Below, in pieces: positions 1 through 7,435 of a stretch of DNA of 64,000 bases. Below the pieces are notes generated by a model that was given only the letters and a program-made list of their open reading frames with translations, was not told where the DNA came from and searched no databases. Each line of letters opens with the position of its first letter. The stretch's first letter is position 1. The translations under genes were made by a program, and so were the position numbers. Source of the stretch: a virus; the IMG/VR virus record IMGVR_UViG_3300042892_002669, positions 1 through 64,000 of that record. The stretch is one strand, 5' to 3'.

Positions 1-124
1 ATTTAAAGTCAAGTATGATATTGGCTGTTCTGATGTCATTGTCCTTCAATCGTTTGGTAACAGTCATTGCTTCATCAACTTTGCCATCAGGTCTTTTAAA
101 GTAGGTAATCAGTAAGTATCTCAT
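1..124 (-). CDS. Conserved small protein, N-terminal part only
   Basis: The reading frame opens with ATG two bases after the gp44 stop codon and runs off the left edge of the window after 41 codons (begins MRYLLITYFKRPDGK). It is co-directional with gp44, so it probably belongs to the clamp-loader operon and is translated by coupling. I see no domain. Similar short proteins follow clamp-loader genes in aquatic T4-like phages as I remember them, but the function is unknown. It is not obviously gp62 or RegA, which follow gp44 in T4. Confidence 0.6.
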   Translation of the reverse strand, partial: MRYLLITYFKRPDGKVDEAMTVTKRLKDNDIRTANIILDFK

Positions 125-126
125 AA

Positions 127-1053
127 TTACAGTGAGCTTAATTCACATAAGGTAGCAGCCAAGCTGATCTCCGGGATACCAACCAATGGCAAATTGGCCA
201 GTCCATTGCGTATAACAATAATAGCAGCATCTTTTTCATCTGGCGACTTGCCCCAAAGATCCAAGTTGTTGTACATCCACTGATAGGTATCTTCCAGTCT
301 GGTGGGATACAATTGCAAGTACTGCATCAGTGTCTTGCGACCTTCCAGTATCTTGCCTGCCTTAAACATATCAGTTGCTTCAATCAACAATTCATCTTCG
401 CTGTTGCCCACAGCAGCCAGTGATTGCAGTTTACCATCTGAACTGTTTACCTGCAATTGATTCAGGCATTTGCGCAAGTCTGGATAAGTGCCACGCACAT
501 AGCTGTCCAATGTGTCAATATCAAATTCCACTTGCTCGGCCAGCAACACTGTGGCTGCTCGTGCAGTGAATTCTGCTCGGTCAGTTTTGGTGATATGAAA
601 CTCGTGACAGCGTGATTTGAGTGCGGGAATGATTCTGTGTTGATAGTTACAAGTCAATATAAAGCGCACTGTTTGGTGATATGATTCCATATCGTTACGC
701 AGCGCTGCCTGTCCCTGCGGAGTAAGATAGTCTGCTTCGTCTAGCAAAACAACTTTAAACTTACCAAAGGGAATAGTCTGCACAAATCCAATGATCTTGT
801 TTCGGACAACATCAACTGAGTTCTCACGACTGGCATTGATTTCCAATACATCGTAGTCTTCAATTCCCAATTCATTGATCAATACCTTGGCCAATGTGGT
901 CTTGCCTGTACCTGGATCACCACTCAACAACAAGTGAGGAATACTGTCATCACGTATCCAACCCTGCACCTGCTGGCGCTGTCGGTCATCAACGAACACG
1001 TATTCTGCTACAGTAGAGGGACGATACTTTTCAACCCACAGCTTATTTTTCAT
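127..1053 (-). CDS. 44: Clamp loader large subunit (gp44-like AAA+ ATPase)
   Basis: This 308-residue protein is the ATPase of the sliding-clamp loader, which opens the gp45 ring and places it on primer-template DNA. It has a Walker A GDPGTGKT at residues 45-52, a DEAD-type Walker B at 105-108 and the SRC arginine-finger motif at 147-149, all typical of RFC small subunits and T4 gp44 (319 residues). The N-terminal LWVEKYRP is the classic RFC-box start. Its ATG overlaps the previous stop as ATGA, so translation is probably coupled. A candidate small subunit (gp62-like) lies far away at 46743-47339. Confidence 0.96.
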   Translation of the reverse strand: MKNKLWVEKYRPSTVAEYVFVDDRQRQQVQGWIRDDSIPHLLLSGDPGTGKTTLAKVLINELGIEDYDVLEINASRENSVDVVRNKIIGFVQTIPFGKFKVVLLDEADYLTPQGQAALRNDMESYHQTVRFILTCNYQHRIIPALKSRCHEFHITKTDRAEFTARAATVLLAEQVEFDIDTLDSYVRGTYPDLRKCLNQLQVNSSDGKLQSLAAVGNSEDELLIEATDMFKAGKILEGRKTLMQYLQLYPTRLEDTYQWMYNNLDLWGKSPDEKDAAIIVIRNGLANLPLVGIPEISLAATLCELSSL

Positions 1054-1379
1054 CGCTTTAATGCCTCAAATGTGATAATTCTACCAATTGCTTCGCCCAA
1101 ATCTTCTTCAGCTTTAATGATGTGTAATGACACATTATGTGAATCTGCTTTATTATCGTAGTGACGTATTTCCAAGATGTTTCCACCACTGGCTGGATAC
1201 AGCATAAAGGTGATACCCTCAGCTCCGGGAGTTTTCTGCCCACTAGTACTAATAGCATTGATACGATGTCTATGGTGACGCATCATGGAAGAATTATCCG
1301 TAACTGAGCCTTCTTCCTCCTCCTCCAACATATTACCCTGTCTGGCCCAGGCCGCCAACTTACGTTTTAACCAATTCAT
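1050..1379 (-). CDS. Conserved hypothetical protein, 109 aa
   Basis: A small basic-to-acidic protein starting MNWLKRKLAAWARQG with an EEEEE run near residue 19 and a His/Arg-rich patch (MMRHHRHR) near 33. The second half (LYPASGGNILEIRHYD) looks like a compact beta-rich fold. It lies directly after the GroES-like gene and overlaps gp44 by ATGA, so it is in the same operon. The family is not recognised. The conserved position beside the clamp loader suggests a role in replication or early takeover, but that is inference. Confidence 0.7.
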   Translation of the reverse strand: MNWLKRKLAAWARQGNMLEEEEEGSVTDNSSMMRHHRHRINAISTSGQKTPGAEGITFMLYPASGGNILEIRHYDNKADSHNVSLHIIKAEEDLGEAIGRIITFEALKR

Positions 1380-1742
1380 TTAATATACCTTATCACTCAT
1401 TGTTTGATCCTCAACTGGTTCATCACTGACCATGAGAATGTCTTTGATATCTACTTTGCGTATGGTTCTTTCACCACTAGCGTCTTCAATTTTGATACCA
1501 CGAGTCCAACGACCGTGACTTACCAGAATGTATTCACCAACTTTCAAGTGCTCCTGTTCAGGACCCACTGCATAGATTTTACACCATCTGGGTCTGATAC
1601 CACTCAGCTTGGTGTCATCGTTTAGTAGTAGGATACCACCAGTGGTTAGGCGCTCGCTAAATATCATATCGGTTACAATAACCGAATCCTTTAATGCCTT
1701 GAGTTCATTGACTCTGTGTGCTTGGAACGCTGATTCTTTCAT
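1380..1742 (-). CDS. GroES-like co-chaperonin (gp31/GroES fold)
   Basis: The protein has the GroES layout: LKALKDSVIV at the start, a TTGGILLL stretch where the mobile loop ends, VGPE in the middle and VGEYILVSHGRW near the end, matching vGd.Vl of GroES. It would cap host GroEL, perhaps to fold the phage capsid protein as T4 gp31 does. The longer reading frame begins with a TTG at 1778 inside the promoter. I choose ATG 1742 (120 aa), which lies 7 bases after a perfect TATAAT. A classical Shine-Dalgarno sequence is absent, so the message is probably leaderless. Confidence 0.7.
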   Translation of the reverse strand: MKESAFQAHRVNELKALKDSVIVTDMIFSERLTTGGILLLNDDTKLSGIRPRWCKIYAVGPEQEHLKVGEYILVSHGRWTRGIKIEDASGERTIRKVDIKDILMVSDEPVEDQTMSDKVY

Positions 1743-1749
1743 AGTCTCT

Positions 1750-1778
1750 ATTATAGTTAGGTTAGTTGGTAATATCAA
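1750..1778 (-). promoter_or_regulatory. Sigma70-type early promoter for the GroES-like gene
   Basis: TTGATA (1773-1778), a 17-base spacer and TATAAT (1750-1755). The start codon at 1742 is only 7 bases downstream, so the transcript should start at or next to the ATG. The -35 box overlaps the stop of the upstream gene. Confidence 0.75.
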
Positions 1779-2161
1779 GTGTTTTGGTTATCTTGGTCAG
1801 TATCCTCATCTAATTGCTCAAATTCTCTCTCAAGTTCGGTCAATTCGTCAGGATCTATTTTTGGTTTGGTTGCTGCTTTAGTTGCAGTGGTTTTGGTTGC
1901 AACAGGCTTGGCTGCTATTACTGGCTGTGGTGCAGGTGCCGCAGTACCAGTCACATCGCTGGCCATTGCTCTAGCATCAATTGTATTATTATATACTCCA
2001 CTTACTCGTTTGTTGTTGTCATGTATAACATTGCCATGGCTATCTAGTACATCTCCACGGGCATTTACATTCATGTTACCCACCGCCCTTACTTTTTCAT
2101 TTTGTGCCTTGAGTGCTGCCATATCTATGTTCTTACCCATTGCTGTGCTGTATTTTGACAT
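1775..2161 (-). CDS. Conserved hypothetical protein, 128 aa, disordered C-terminus
   Basis: The N-terminal half (MSKYSTAMGKNIDMAALKAQNEKVRAVGNMNVNARGD is the region, residues 1-37) is the conserved part. The middle is rich in Ala, Pro and Thr (residues 70-100) and the tail is very acidic (LTELEREFEQLDED). A strong AGGAG Shine-Dalgarno precedes the ATG. I recall similar proteins in cyanophage and pelagiphage replication clusters, with no known function. The acidic tail could bind a protein partner or mimic DNA; this is inference. Confidence 0.7.
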   Translation of the reverse strand: MSKYSTAMGKNIDMAALKAQNEKVRAVGNMNVNARGDVLDSHGNVIHDNNKRVSGVYNNTIDARAMASDVTGTAAPAPQPVIAAKPVATKTTATKAATKPKIDPDELTELEREFEQLDEDTDQDNQNT

Positions 2162-2170
2162 ATATTTCTC

Positions 2171-2677
2171 CTATTTTAAAAACTCGTCGATTGACAAGTC
2201 GTAATGCAAGCTATTTATTCTGTGTACCCCTATGCAGTACAAAACAAAACTAGCTATACTACTTCCCCTACCCACTCCCCACAAGACATTGTTACTGCGC
2301 ATGGTATCCACTAGGTATTTTAAATACCTGAGCATGGGAAACAGTCCACGTTCTTGGAACATGATCAGTTCTTGTCCTGCTCTCTGTAGTTCACTGTCAG
2401 CCTTACACTGATCCAATACATATTGGGCAATGTCTATGTTCTTGTATTCCGCAGGCATATACCAATTTAATTGCATTGACCGATCAAACTGCTTGATATC
2501 TACTTCTGGTTGTTGATAAACTGTTATTCTTGGTGCGTTAACCAACTCCAGTACTTCGTCAAAGGAAATGGGTTCCTCGACCAGTACCTGGTGGATTTTA
2601 GCGTCTGGATCTTGTAGATACACTGCACACAAATCAGCTGGTGTGAGTATCTGTTGTCCGTATAAATCAGTTCTCAT
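2171..2677 (-). CDS. Pol III alpha (DnaE)-like fragment, GRGS half of the palm
   Basis: The last third reads WGVGRGSSIASFVLY followed by IGVHRINSLHYDL and ends DEFLK. This is the bacterial DNA polymerase III alpha segment GPGRGSAAGSLVAY ... DPL.Y.L.FERFL, which in DnaE runs directly into the catalytic PDFDVDF. The gene stops exactly at that junction. The missing continuation is encoded at 44410-44979. No PHP domain or tau-binding region is present. I use ATG 2677 (168 aa; GRGS at 136-139) because the longer start at 2701 lies within the promoter. A 6-base distance from the -10 box to ATG predicts a leaderless message. Confidence 0.75.
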   Translation of the reverse strand: MRTDLYGQQILTPADLCAVYLQDPDAKIHQVLVEEPISFDEVLELVNAPRITVYQQPEVDIKQFDRSMQLNWYMPAEYKNIDIAQYVLDQCKADSELQRAGQELIMFQERGLFPMLRYLKYLVDTMRSNNVLWGVGRGSSIASFVLYCIGVHRINSLHYDLSIDEFLK

Positions 2678-2683
2678 TTGACT

Positions 2684-2712
2684 AGTATAACACCTAATCA
2701 AACAAATAGCAA
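2684..2712 (-). promoter_or_regulatory. Sigma70-type early promoter for the Pol III alpha-like fragment
   Basis: TTGCTA (2707-2712), a 17-base spacer and TATACT (2684-2689), with ATG 6 bases downstream at 2677. The -35 region lies just beyond the end of the 204-residue gene. Confidence 0.7.
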
Positions 2713-2715
2713 CAG

Positions 2716-3330
2716 TTATTTTTCCGGTTTGTTGTCAAAACTGGCAAATACTATTTCACTGGATGAACCAGTAAAGGGCAATATGTCTTCTTCCCAACCC
2801 AAAAACAAATCATCCCAAGTAGATGAACTCTTGACCAATTTAACTACCTTTTTGGACTTGTTGTTTTTTGTCAGATTGTTTACCTTCAAACTGCTTTCAT
2901 TCCACCAACCCTCTTTGACAAACGGTCCCACAGTTTCTTCTACGCTGTGGTGACAGTTTACCCCATCACTGAGTTTAGAGGTTATGGCTATGTCAGTTAC
3001 AGTCAATCTGCCGTCAGTTATTGCGTTGATTTTTAACAACAGCATGATTCCTATTACCTGATCGTAGGGTAGTTCAGGTAGAGTACATATCTTTAAATCA
3101 GCATCCATGTACTTTTGGATCATTTCTGTGTCAGTTTCATCTATAAAGATAGTGCTCTCCAATGCTTTGTCAAACAAGTGATTTACTCTGTCCAGTGCTA
3201 TGTTTTGCTCACGCACATTGGTGGATTCTACCGTAAAGTGTATGTCTGCATCGTATGAGTTCATAAAGAACACACCCTTGAAGTAGGCTCCAGATTGGAA
3301 ACTAAAGGTACGACTTATTCTTGCTGTCAT
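2716..3330 (-). CDS. Conserved hypothetical protein, 204 aa
   Basis: The N-terminus (MTARISRTFSFQSGAYFKG) and central part look like a globular alpha/beta protein. The C-terminus is basic and then acidic (NNKSKKVVKLVK, then WDDLFLGWEEDILPF). The start overlaps the stop of the 79-residue gene by ATGA. The FSFQSGAYFKGVF stretch faintly recalls T-fold pterin synthases, but their metal-binding histidines are not visible, so I do not assign that function. It sits between structural genes and the replication cluster. Confidence 0.65.
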   Translation of the reverse strand: MTARISRTFSFQSGAYFKGVFFMNSYDADIHFTVESTNVREQNIALDRVNHLFDKALESTIFIDETDTEMIQKYMDADLKICTLPELPYDQVIGIMLLLKINAITDGRLTVTDIAITSKLSDGVNCHHSVEETVGPFVKEGWWNESSLKVNNLTKNNKSKKVVKLVKSSSTWDDLFLGWEEDILPFTGSSSEIVFASFDNKPEK

Positions 3331-3566
3331 TTTTTATTTTCGCCTGAGATGTTGATTTGGCCCTGCACGTTGCGCTTCTCGTACATTGCGTCTATGCGTT
3401 TGGTATATTCTACGTTGTAGCTTTCTATTACCATGCGCAGTTGCTGAATCATGGTTGCATTTTGCATTCTTAATGCAAATGACATCTTGCTCTGGAGATC
3501 ACCAATAGTTTTGGTGAGTTCGTCCATAGTTTTGTCAGATAGATCGTTGATGAATGGATGTTGCAT
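3327..3566 (-). CDS. Conserved small coiled-coil protein, 79 aa
   Basis: Starts MQHPFINDLSDKTMDELTK and is predicted almost entirely helical, with heptad-like spacing through residues 10-65. Proteins of this size and opening sequence occur in many aquatic T4-like phages as I remember them; the role is unknown. It overlaps the next gene by ATGA and starts 5 bases after a late-like box. Confidence 0.7.
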   Translation of the reverse strand: MQHPFINDLSDKTMDELTKTIGDLQSKMSFALRMQNATMIQQLRMVIESYNVEYTKRIDAMYEKRNVQGQINISGENKK

Positions 3567-3571
3567 CCATA

Positions 3572-3579
3572 TATTTAGT
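3572..3579 (-). promoter_or_regulatory. Late-like box ACTAAATA
   Basis: Variant of the T4 late octamer (TATAAATA), 5 bases upstream of the ATG at 3566. It overlaps the stop of the upstream structural gene. Confidence 0.4.
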
Positions 3580-4610
3580 TAGTAGGCGCTGGGTGAAATT
3601 CTTTTCCATATGGGACTCGCGCCATTTGTGTAGCTATTAGTGCATACATAAACATAATCTGCATCTACTTTTACTGCACCATGAACATCTGTGATATCAC
3701 CGGTTGGTAGCTGGCGCTTGTATGCTGCTGCATTTAGTGTGACCAATGCATCAGCAGTTAATGTCAAACTGGTATTGCTTGCTATAGAAGCCACTGTACC
3801 AATAACACTATTAGTTGAATCCAATATTACTCTACCCGCCACCAATTCAGTAGTAAACAGGGTGCCCACACCCACCACTGTACCCGAACTACCCACTGTG
3901 GTGATGGTGCCAGTGGCAGTCACATTGGAGACAGTGGGCGTACCTGCTAACACTACCTGTGATGCTCTTTGGCTTCTGTTTACTGGAACGATTTCCATAG
4001 TAGTACCGCAATCCAGCGTACTGATCACGTAGTGCAGTTGATTTACTCCGGCTGGGATAGTTAATGTGTTAGTATAGGTTACATTAGTACCCGGTATTGC
4101 TACGTTAGAACTATAATTTTCCAACAGTCTGGCGCTGGCAGTCATTCCATTAGTAGGTATCGAATTAGTAAGTGTAGTCTCTGGTAGTGTAATCATCGCG
4201 GCTGAGTTTGCAATAGTGAGAACTAGTTGCACATTGCTCTGTGTACCACTGGGTGCCCATCCACCGAAATCAATTGTGGTGTTACCTGTTATTGTACCGT
4301 AATGCACATCAGCTAAATTGACATTTACTTTTTGTGTCTCTGCAACATTTGTACCCAGATTATATGTAGTTGCTCTAAAGCTTTTTACCAGTGCGTTGCT
4401 GATTAACGTGTTGGCCATGTCATTGTTCAAGTTGATGCCTGTTAATCCAGACTTGACAATTGCTTTATTTTGTATATCAGTTATTTCTATGCTGGCAGTG
4501 TCAAGACTGTTCTTTAAGCTGGCAAAGTTATCACGAAAGCCCTGGCTATTGTTATTGACCCCAGGTACAGGATAGTTTGAATTAATTCCGTTAGTGTTTA
4601 TTGCACTCAT
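3579..4610 (-). CDS. Virion appendage / fibre-like protein, 343 aa
   Basis: The N-terminus (MSAINTNGINSNYPVPG, then NNSQGFRDNFASLK) matches a short anchoring module shared with the 704- and 264-residue appendage proteins in this window. The body is Thr/Val/Asn-rich beta structure with repeats such as TITTVGSSGTVVGVG, as in fibres. The C-terminus (YVYVCTN ... PIWKRISPS) is a small Trp-containing beta module also found in the sheath and neck proteins. It probably sits on the baseplate or a tail fibre. Exact position is unknown. Confidence 0.7.
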   Translation of the reverse strand: MSAINTNGINSNYPVPGVNNNSQGFRDNFASLKNSLDTASIEITDIQNKAIVKSGLTGINLNNDMANTLISNALVKSFRATTYNLGTNVAETQKVNVNLADVHYGTITGNTTIDFGGWAPSGTQSNVQLVLTIANSAAMITLPETTLTNSIPTNGMTASARLLENYSSNVAIPGTNVTYTNTLTIPAGVNQLHYVISTLDCGTTMEIVPVNRSQRASQVVLAGTPTVSNVTATGTITTVGSSGTVVGVGTLFTTELVAGRVILDSTNSVIGTVASIASNTSLTLTADALVTLNAAAYKRQLPTGDITDVHGAVKVDADYVYVCTNSYTNGASPIWKRISPSAY

Positions 4611-4635
4611 ATTGTTTTCCGTTGTGTCAGTTGTG

Positions 4636-4643
4636 TATTTAGT
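4636..4643 (-). promoter_or_regulatory. Late-like box ACTAAATA
   Basis: Lies 25 bases before the ATG at 4610, with a GGAAAA Shine-Dalgarno between them. It is a variant of the GATAAATA box used by other virion genes here. Confidence 0.5.
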
Positions 4644-4647
4644 TCAA

Positions 4648-6801
4648 TTATTTGGGTAGTATTGTTTTTCTGGGGAACAACACATAGAAGTCATGCATAT
4701 CTATTGGATCAGGTGCCGGAGTTGAACTGGGTAGATTTAACCATTCTGGTTTACTCAAATAGCTGTTGTAATCAAAGGTTGAACTCTTGTCTACTGCATA
4801 TCTGTCTATCTGGAAATAAATCTCATTTAACTTGTGATTCCAGTCATTGTTTATATTGTCCACTACAGCCTGAGCATAACCAGGTTTGGTATAACAGACT
4901 ACCCATGCTTGTGTATATCCCAAAATACTGCCATTGGGTTGTTGACTGCGCATCCATCTGGGCAACAATTGACTGTCATAATTTTCGTCCAGTACACTGG
5001 CTATCTGCTTTCTCATGTTGGCAAAGCTGGCAGGATATACTGTTATAATAGAACCTGGATCTAAACTGGTAGAATAATCAATATTGTTTGTGTCATCACG
5101 CTCATAACTGTCGTATATGTTATTTTGTTTAGTATCCCACGGACCCTTGTTTAAATTGATATACTTGGGCCATCTGATCTTTTGCGCTACGCTGGTACCA
5201 TCTGCCTTAGCCAAGCTGTCAATGATCTCACTGTAAACAACTTCATGCAACACATTGCCCAGTTCATCTTTGGCCACTGCTGTCTTTAGTGGTCCCAGGG
5301 TAACGCTTCTCCAATAATGACTTAGGTCGATAGCTGACACATACTGCTCAATGGTACTGGCATTTATTCCATATACTTGCACGAACTTTACCTCTTTGGC
5401 TTTTCCAAAATATACATCATCTGGTCTGTACAGATATTCGGTAGGAATCAATGCGTCATCAGTTAACAGTGAATCTATTATCTTTCTGTCTGATAGGTTG
5501 GTAGTGGCCTTGAAATACATGTTGTCAGTGGGCACAGCAAAATACTGTTTGACAGTGACAGTGAATGTTCTGGTACTGCTTATCAGTGGATAAAAGGGAG
5601 CATATGCTCTGATGGTAAAGTTGAACACAGTGCTATCACCATGTGATAGAACTTTATTAGTTGGCTGATTGACTACCTTACCCAACAACTGTCCATTCTT
5701 GGCCAGTTTAAGGGCAGGTGGTAAATCACCGGATACCACTTCATAGATTAAATCAGCATCAGCAGTTGCCGACACTTCAAATTCTGATATGGTGTTGTTG
5801 TTAATGGTTCCTAAATTTTCGGCGGTAGTCCAGGTTACATTTGCACTTAGGTTATTGGCAACCCTGACAGTAAATGTCTGTACTTTGCTTGAATGTGTTG
5901 AATTACTCACTCTAACACTGTACTGATAATCGTTTATACCAAATTTACTCAGAGTAGGATTACCAGTTATCCAACCAGTTACTGGATCACCTATTAGCCC
6001 CATGGGTAAGTCAAGATATTCGTAAGTTAGTACATCTTTGTCAAAATCATGGCCTATTATCTTAAAGGTAAAATAGTTTCCACTTTGTGTAGTGGGAACG
6101 TGACCATCTTGTACGTAATAATCGTGATAGGGATCTTGCTTGTCTATGACGAATGTCATGGGCATATAATTTAATATTGCGGGAACTCTACGAATAGATG
6201 CACTGGCCAATTGAACGTTTTCTACTACGATATTATACTCAATTAAGGAAGAACCGGCGTCAGTGGTCAACTGTAATGTGAACGTACTAGTGATGGTGGT
6301 GGGGTTACCGTTAACTGATAGTGGAGGCATTGGGTACCCACGTATCAATCCATATTGATTCATTTCTAGTCCAGCTGGCAGTGCACCTGAAACTACACTG
6401 ATAAGTGCACCTGGATATTCTGTCATGCCAATGTACTCAACTTGATACTCTATCCATACTGAGTCAGTGGTGCTAATCAGTGTGCCTGGTGTGGCTACAA
6501 ATGAGGGCACTGCTCGCTTTAATATGGTAATAGAAAATGTGCGGTCGCTGATAATGCCCAAATTATCTGTGGCTCTGACAGTAAACGTACTTGTAGCATC
6601 CACGTTTGACTCATTTGGCCTTCCTCTGATCACGCCCAGCTGATCTATTGTCATATTGGCGGGTAGTGCACCGTTTAATAAGGTGAACGTTAAGCTGCTG
6701 GCAGGGTAAGTGGGATCAGCCAGCAATTCTATTCTGCTGACTCTATCTGAACTGTAAGATCCCAAACTACCCTTGGGTGTTAACCAAATTGGCTGAGCCA
6801 T
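4648..6801 (-). CDS. Large virion protein with Ig-like (He_PIG) repeats, 717 aa
   Basis: The first roughly 420 residues contain three or four Ig/cadherin-like domains, each with the signature LP.g(L/M)..(D/N).(G/L)G.I.G.P (for example LPANMTIDQLGVIRGRP and LPAGLEMNQYGLIRGYP). The C-terminal 290 residues form a different domain (HYWRSVTLGPLKTAVAKD, SFANMRKQIASVLDENYDS), which I recall as the conserved part of a large cyanophage virion protein. It probably forms a baseplate or fibre element whose Ig domains bind glycans or neighbouring subunits. It is transcribed with the endolysin, which lies 5 bases upstream. Confidence 0.75.
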   Translation of the reverse strand: MAQPIWLTPKGSLGSYSSDRVSRIELLADPTYPASSLTFTLLNGALPANMTIDQLGVIRGRPNESNVDATSTFTVRATDNLGIISDRTFSITILKRAVPSFVATPGTLISTTDSVWIEYQVEYIGMTEYPGALISVVSGALPAGLEMNQYGLIRGYPMPPLSVNGNPTTITSTFTLQLTTDAGSSLIEYNIVVENVQLASASIRRVPAILNYMPMTFVIDKQDPYHDYYVQDGHVPTTQSGNYFTFKIIGHDFDKDVLTYEYLDLPMGLIGDPVTGWITGNPTLSKFGINDYQYSVRVSNSTHSSKVQTFTVRVANNLSANVTWTTAENLGTINNNTISEFEVSATADADLIYEVVSGDLPPALKLAKNGQLLGKVVNQPTNKVLSHGDSTVFNFTIRAYAPFYPLISSTRTFTVTVKQYFAVPTDNMYFKATTNLSDRKIIDSLLTDDALIPTEYLYRPDDVYFGKAKEVKFVQVYGINASTIEQYVSAIDLSHYWRSVTLGPLKTAVAKDELGNVLHEVVYSEIIDSLAKADGTSVAQKIRWPKYINLNKGPWDTKQNNIYDSYERDDTNNIDYSTSLDPGSIITVYPASFANMRKQIASVLDENYDSQLLPRWMRSQQPNGSILGYTQAWVVCYTKPGYAQAVVDNINNDWNHKLNEIYFQIDRYAVDKSSTFDYNSYLSKPEWLNLPSSTPAPDPIDMHDFYVLFPRKTILPK

Positions 6802-6806
6802 TTATA

Positions 6807-7424
6807 TTATCCTAATAACTTCAATGCAAGTTCATAATGATGTTTACGGTCTTCCAATCCAATAGTACCACCATTGATGCGTTTGGTTAATCCAGTAAAA
6901 TCGTCGTTGTCGCAGTACTTGTTTAGGTTGTTGTTGTCCCAGAACCAACCTGCACTGCTAACAGCGCCTTCTGGTGTCTCCAAGTATGCAACTGTTTCGT
7001 CTATGCTGATGCCCAAGTCTGCAGCAAATTTGGTGTAGTTTTGTTTACCAGTCAGTTGAATCAATCCACGACCACAGAATTTATATCCGTCACCGCTGGC
7101 TTCATCACCATTGCCCATACGATTAGCATATACTCTGTTTGCAATCTTTGCACCTTGTTTTTCATATTGTTTGGCGATAGCATCATCTGCAAAATATTTT
7201 TTGAATGTGGTTCTTAATCCTTTTGCACTATAACCCAAATTCTCTTTAACGAAATTAAAGCCACCTGATTCGTGTGCTACCTGTGCTACAAACGCAGCGG
7301 CGCGCTTTTTGTTTATATACATGTCATAGTATTCTGCTGTTTCATGCAGAGATTCAGCATACTTCTGCAATACTGCAGGTTTAGTTTTTGGGCACAGTTG
7401 TTTTAATAAATCTAGTGTAATCAT
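6807..7424 (-). CDS. Endolysin, glycoside hydrolase family 19 (chitinase-like)
   Basis: A 205-residue lysis enzyme of the GH19 chitinase-like type, cutting peptidoglycan glycan strands at the end of infection. The catalytic region shows AQVAHESGGF with Glu52, then GLRTTFKKYF, then ANRMGNGDEASGDGYKF and CGRGLIQLTGKQNY, all hallmark motifs of phage GH19 endolysins. There is no signal peptide or membrane segment, so it would need a holin; the 73-residue membrane protein at 13676 is one candidate partner. It lies within an appendage-gene operon. Confidence 0.93.
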   Translation of the reverse strand: MITLDLLKQLCPKTKPAVLQKYAESLHETAEYYDMYINKKRAAAFVAQVAHESGGFNFVKENLGYSAKGLRTTFKKYFADDAIAKQYEKQGAKIANRVYANRMGNGDEASGDGYKFCGRGLIQLTGKQNYTKFAADLGISIDETVAYLETPEGAVSSAGWFWDNNNLNKYCDNDDFTGLTKRINGGTIGLEDRKHHYELALKLLG

Positions 7425-7435
7425 CAGTTTTTCCT

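Noticed and set aside
2716-3330. Pterin synthase (QueD/PTPS-like) assignment for the 204-aa protein
   Set aside because: A faint N-terminal likeness only; the His triad for zinc is not visible.
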